Source: Pseudomonadota bacterium
GTDB taxonomy: Bacteria > Pseudomonadota > Alphaproteobacteria > Rhizobiales > Xanthobacteraceae
Direction: 5' to 3'
Assembly (NCBI GenBank): GCA_023387735.1
Contig: JAEWHP010000007.1
Span: 35,559 to 99,558, forward strand
DNA length: 64,000 nucleotides
The notes under the pieces were generated by a model. That model was not told the origin of the DNA. It searched no databases and worked only from the letters and a program-made list of their open reading frames with translations. Below are positions 59,197 through 64,000 of the stretch, in pieces (position 1 is the first letter of the stretch; each line of letters opens with the position of its first letter). The position numbers were made by a program, and so were the translations under genes.

Positions 59197-60039
59197 TCAG
59201 GTGTCGAGCGGTCGCGTCAGCCGAGCATCGATCAGCGCCACCCGGCGGGCCCAGACGGTCGGCGATTCACCGGCAAGGTCAGAGAATTCCCGGGCCAGAT
59301 GCGCCTGATCGGCGTAACCGCTTTCTGCTGCAATGCCGGCCCAACCGCCTGATGCCTGGGTCCGCGCCAGGCGGCAGGCCTCCTGAAAGCGCAGCATGCG
59401 CGCGACCGGTTTCGGCGTCAGCCCGAGTTCGGACCTGAAGCGGTTCACCAGATGCTTGCGGCTCCAGCCGAGGTCCCGTGCCAGGGTCTCGATCCGCGCC
59501 TTGCCTGCGCTGTGCGCCAGGCGGCGCCAGGCGAACCCGATCTCGGGTGACGGCGAATGCAGCGTCCGGCCGGCGATGAAATCCTCGATCAGATCGAAGC
59601 GGTCTTGCCAGCGTGGCGTGGCTCCAAGCCGTTCGCGCAAAGCGCGGCCATCGCGCCCCAGAACGTCAGTCATGTCGACCATGCGGGCGACGAGATCGAC
59701 GACGGCGCCGCCGAAGAAGCGATAGGCGCCGATCGGCGTGAAGTCGACCTGCACGCATTCGGCGCGGCCGTCGGACTCGATATACACGGGGCCTGCATAC
59801 AGACCGGCAGCGAAACTGGGCTGCTTGTCGGATGCGCCAGGCTCGCGCCCGAGCGCGATCAAAAACGGTGTGCCAAAGCTAATGATCAGCGGCACCACGA
59901 GGCCGGCGGTCTCGCGCATCGAGACCCGGCCGCAGACGGTTTCGCGGTAGCCCGACATGCCCGAGATCAATCCGGCCGTGCGCTGCGACGGCGCGCGGCG
60001 GATCATCTCGAAGGGGGGCAGTGCTCCAGGTTCGGACAT
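59197..60039 (-). CDS. AraC-family transcriptional regulator
   Basis: 280-residue regulator. The N-terminal ligand or dimer domain (about 1-170) is of the DUF6597/cupin-like type (GMSGYRETVCGRV, YRFFGGAVVDLVARMVDMTDV). The C-terminal double helix-turn-helix (about 185-270) contains IETLARDLGWSRKHLVNRFRS and AGIAAESGYADQAHLAREFS. Starts 27 bases after the nicotinamidase-like gene and precedes the VOC gene, suggesting control of this small cluster; the effector is unknown. Confidence 0.88.
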   Translation of the reverse strand: MSEPGALPPFEMIRRAPSQRTAGLISGMSGYRETVCGRVSMRETAGLVVPLIISFGTPFLIALGREPGASDKQPSFAAGLYAGPVYIESDGRAECVQVDFTPIGAYRFFGGAVVDLVARMVDMTDVLGRDGRALRERLGATPRWQDRFDLIEDFIAGRTLHSPSPEIGFAWRRLAHSAGKARIETLARDLGWSRKHLVNRFRSELGLTPKPVARMLRFQEACRLARTQASGGWAGIAAESGYADQAHLAREFSDLAGESPTVWARRVALIDARLTRPLDT

Positions 60040-60066
60040 CGAGGCTCCGGCGCAGACACGCGGCCG

Positions 60067-60780
60067 TCAAGCCGCAATATCCCCCGACTGGATCCGCTTG
60101 ACGCCGGCCTTCTTCATGTCGGCCCAGGCCTTGGCGAGCGAGCCCTGGGTGTCGATGCCGCGGCAGGCGTCCTCGATCACATAGGTTTCAAAGCGCGCCT
60201 TGCGCGCATCGAGTGCGCTCCATGCCACGCAGAAATCGGTGGCGAGGCCGGCGAGGAACACCTTCTTCACCTTGCGTGCCTTGAGGTAGGCGGCGAGACC
60301 GGTCGTGGTCTTGCCGTCGGCCTCGGTGAAGGCCGAATAGCTGTCGACGTTCTTGTTGAAGCCCTTGCGGATGACCAGCCCGGCATGGGCGATCGCGAGG
60401 TCCTTCGACAGCGCCGCGCTCTCGGTACCCTGCACGCAGTGTTCGGGCCACAGCACCTGCTTGCCGTAGGAGAGATCGACGGTCTCGAACGGCTTCTTGC
60501 CGGAGTGCGAGGTCGCGAACGAGACGTGGCCGTCGGTGTGCCAGTCCTGCGTCAGCACCACATTGGAAAAGCCCTTGGCGATGCGGTTGATGACGGGAAC
60601 GACCTGCTCGCCGTCTTTGACGGCGAGGCTGCCGCCGGGCAGGAAGCAGTTCTGCACATCGATGACGAGCAGCGCAGATGCCGCGTCGGGCTTGATCGTT
60701 GCTGCCCGGAGCGCGCCGGGGGCGAGAGCTGCGGCCGACGTCGCAGCGAGACCTGTCAGAACCAGCCTGCGAGTGAACAT
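60067..60780 (-). CDS. Exported nicotinamidase-like cysteine hydrolase
   Basis: 237-residue isochorismatase-superfamily enzyme close to PncA, which converts nicotinamide to nicotinate. The catalytic triad D41 (LLVIDVQNCFLPGG), K139 (VIRKGFNK) and C184 (GLATDFCVAW) is complete, with metal ligands D79, H81 and H85 in TQDWHTDGH. Unusually it has a signal peptide with twin Arg (FTRRLVLTGLAATSAAALAPGALRA), so it is probably periplasmic, whereas PncA is cytoplasmic. Start at 60780. Followed by AraC and VOC genes on the same strand. Confidence 0.85.
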   Translation of the reverse strand: MFTRRLVLTGLAATSAAALAPGALRAATIKPDAASALLVIDVQNCFLPGGSLAVKDGEQVVPVINRIAKGFSNVVLTQDWHTDGHVSFATSHSGKKPFETVDLSYGKQVLWPEHCVQGTESAALSKDLAIAHAGLVIRKGFNKNVDSYSAFTEADGKTTTGLAAYLKARKVKKVFLAGLATDFCVAWSALDARKARFETYVIEDACRGIDTQGSLAKAWADMKKAGVKRIQSGDIAA

Positions 60781-60879
60781 GGCGCGTTTCCCCGATCGTG
60801 AACCCGACGGAGGAAAAGCTAATTCCATATGTGCGCAAGCGAAAGCCCGAAGTTTCAGCGGGCTTTGCGAATCTCCCGA

Positions 60880-61818
60880 TCAGCCGCGTGGCTGGATGCC
60901 GTCGCGGACGGCGCGGAAGCGCGGAAACGCCTTGGCCCAGTTGTCGCGAGGCGTCGAGCCGATGATGCGCATCGAGGTCTGTGACCCGAACCGCAGCCAT
61001 TGCACGAGCGTCACCGGCGTATTGTCCTTGCCGCTGATGGCATCGATCCGTGTCTCGTAGCCGGGCTGGCCGTCGATGCGGACCGGTTCGGACATCGTGA
61101 TCTTGCCATCGCGGACGCCGGGAATCGTGGCCGCGATCTGCTGGGCAAAGCGCCCGCGATCGTCGGGCGTCGCCGGTGTCGAGCCGATCAGGCCGATGAT
61201 CATGAACGGCGCGACTTCGAAGCCGCTCTTCTCGTCGCCGTCGGAGAGAATGAGCGCAGCGCCGGGCGCCAGCGTACGGACATTCTTGAAGCTGGAGAGC
61301 TCGCTGATCTTGAACGGCATCAGCCCGAGCTGCTCCTCGACCGGAACCTCGTTGCGGAGCACCGCGGTCTTGAACATCTGGCGCACGGCGTCGTCGGTGT
61401 AGATTTTCGAGGCGTTCTCGGGCACCTGCACAGCCACATAGCCGGAAAAGCTGGGGCCGGGCAGGATCATCGAATAGCGCTTGACGTTGCCGGCGGCATC
61501 CTTGGCGCTTTCGACGGTGAAGTAGGCGAGCCCCGCCGCAGTCTCGATGCTCTCCGGCTTGATGCCGCCGGTGCCGCCGGGATTGGCCTTGAAGGCGTTG
61601 GCGACCTCGCCATAGGCTTCGGCGGGCAGGTCCGCAATCAGGACCTTGACGCCCCCATCCTCGGTCTCGAAGCCGGGAAACGTCTTGGCCTTGTTGAGGC
61701 CGACCAGCGGCGTCATGCCGACCCGGGCACCCGGCGCGAAGACCGGGTCTGCGGCGAGCGCAGACGATGTCGTGCCGACGACGAGGGCGACCGCAGCTAG
61801 GTATCGAAGTAGCTTCAT
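60880..61818 (-). CDS. Exported hypothetical protein
   Basis: 312 residues from ATG 61818. The signal peptide (LLRYLAAVALVVGTTSSALAADP) is followed by a mature protein of mixed beta/helix pattern: ARVGMTPLVGLNKAKTFPGFE, GLAYFTVESAKDAAGNVKRYS, a central FMIIGLIGSTPATPDDRG, and ETRIDAISGKDNTPVTLVQWLRFG. I do not recognise a family. Probably periplasmic. It is divergent from dnaK across 568 bases and 99 bases upstream of the nicotinamidase-like gene on the same strand. Confidence 0.75.
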   Translation of the reverse strand: MKLLRYLAAVALVVGTTSSALAADPVFAPGARVGMTPLVGLNKAKTFPGFETEDGGVKVLIADLPAEAYGEVANAFKANPGGTGGIKPESIETAAGLAYFTVESAKDAAGNVKRYSMILPGPSFSGYVAVQVPENASKIYTDDAVRQMFKTAVLRNEVPVEEQLGLMPFKISELSSFKNVRTLAPGAALILSDGDEKSGFEVAPFMIIGLIGSTPATPDDRGRFAQQIAATIPGVRDGKITMSEPVRIDGQPGYETRIDAISGKDNTPVTLVQWLRFGSQTSMRIIGSTPRDNWAKAFPRFRAVRDGIQPRG

Positions 61819-62386
61819 GAAGGATCTACCAGGTTTGCATTGAGGCCCATCCAACAGACGGCCGTACCGCGTGCGTCGGGCACCACGTTGGCGCCTTGGG
61901 ACGGGATCGTTCAGTCGGCCCGCTTTTAGCGGTTTTGATGGCCCTGCAACAGGGCAGGGCGGGCTTCCGTTCCTCCGAAAATCCAGCATTTCGGGACGAT
62001 TCTGCCCAGCCTCGGCGCCTTTTTTGGCAGACCGCAGCGGCCAAATACCGCGTCCCCGCTCGCGGGCTTGCTGCCCGGCGGACTGGCGATGGCTTATCGC
62101 TGGCGAGCCTTTTACGCGGGCTCGCGGTTCGGCTCGCACCGCCTGCCCCGTCCCGCTTTAGAGCTGCCGGGGAAGACAGATCTGGTGGTCTGCCCCGAGC
62201 TGACACAATCTTTCAAACGTCAGGCTTTTCAGGCCTTAAGGTTGCGTTCGGTCCTTGCGGCCCCAACCCCCCCTCCTATATGAGGCTCATCGTCGCAATA
62301 TCGCGAGTATGTGAACTTTGGGGGTTCGGTTTGGTGCGCCGTCCAGGGCCCTGCCAACCTGCCGCAACAAGAAGGATATGAGGACC
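61819..62386. other. dnaK upstream region
   Basis: 568 bases between the exported hypothetical gene and dnaK. Open frames here are short and have no family-like sequence, so I call no gene. The dnaK heat-shock promoter is at 62254-62281; the remainder holds no feature I can support. Confidence 0.6.
62254..62281 (+). promoter_or_regulatory. Sigma-32 (RpoH)-type promoter of dnaK
   Basis: CTTGCG (62254-62259), a 15-base C-rich spacer, then CCTATAT (62275-62281). This resembles the alphaproteobacterial heat-shock consensus (CTTG at -35 and a C-rich CYTATNT -10). The start point would fall near 62288, leaving about a 100-base leader before dnaK. Confidence 0.65.

Positions 62387-64000
<1,614 letters not shown>

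Noticed and set aside
61819..62386. Short open frames upstream of dnaK as small genes
   Set aside because: No ribosome binding site with a family-like product; they overlap each other in several frames, as expected for GC-rich non-coding DNA.

Overview
The window is ordinary core chromosome of a high-GC alphaproteobacterium. Protein content and gene order point to Bradyrhizobium or a close Nitrobacteraceae relative; this is inferred from remembered family sequences, because no database search was possible. Sixty-three protein-coding genes are called. amtB is cut at the left edge and dnaK at the right edge. I see no rRNA, tRNA, CRISPR array, insertion sequence, prophage or biosynthetic cluster.

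Layout. 1-9.4 kb: amtB (3' part) with a strong terminator, a GFA-family protein, a DapC-like aminotransferase, ftsK, lolA, xth, a cyclic-nucleotide-binding protein with a CenR/OtpR-type response regulator, and a YkuD-domain protein. 9.4-17.3 kb: a fumarylacetoacetase-family hydratase, a YggS-type PLP protein, a diguanylate cyclase, leuS-lptE, holA. 17.3-25.7 kb, all leftward: parB, parA, rsmG, mnmG, mnmE, rho, hemJ. 26.1-29 kb, rightward: ppsR, maf, coaE, dnaQ, then secB on the other strand. 30-40.7 kb: a Tim44-like protein, mltA, a Smr protein, the leftward hslV-GNAT-DUF2585-hslU set, and the rightward hisB-DUF2628-hisH-hisA-hisF-hisE-coaA set. 40.8-50 kb: a hybrid histidine kinase, comM, DUF992, a patatin-like lipoprotein, a Tat-type metallo-beta-lactamase-fold protein and a proline/alanine-rich membrane protein. 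50-58.7 kb: gshB, yraN, rsmI, an LpoA-like lipoprotein, hemW, rdgB, rph, then hrcA and grpE. 58.7-64 kb: VOC, AraC, exported nicotinamidase-like and exported unknown proteins, then dnaK behind a heat-shock-type promoter.

The most informative part is 17-29 kb. Gene order matches the replication-origin neighbourhood known from Caulobacter and Rickettsia. The 466-base gap between hemJ and ppsR is where transcription switches from leftward to rightward. It contains an AT-rich patch, DnaA-box-like 9-mers, an IHF-like core and three 10-base direct repeats. About 4-6 kb to its left are three near-perfect or perfect parS sites around mnmG, next to parA and parB. I propose an oriC plus centromere region. 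This is not a new kind of system, but it is the best-supported non-coding structure here.

Smaller themes are several palindromic intergenic repeats (two CGTCATTCCGG-type elements around holA/parBA and two GCGCAGCG-core elements) and conserved passenger genes of unknown role inside the hslVU and his operons. Start codons were chosen from ribosome binding sites, family length and overlap with neighbours; several genes use GTG or TTG.
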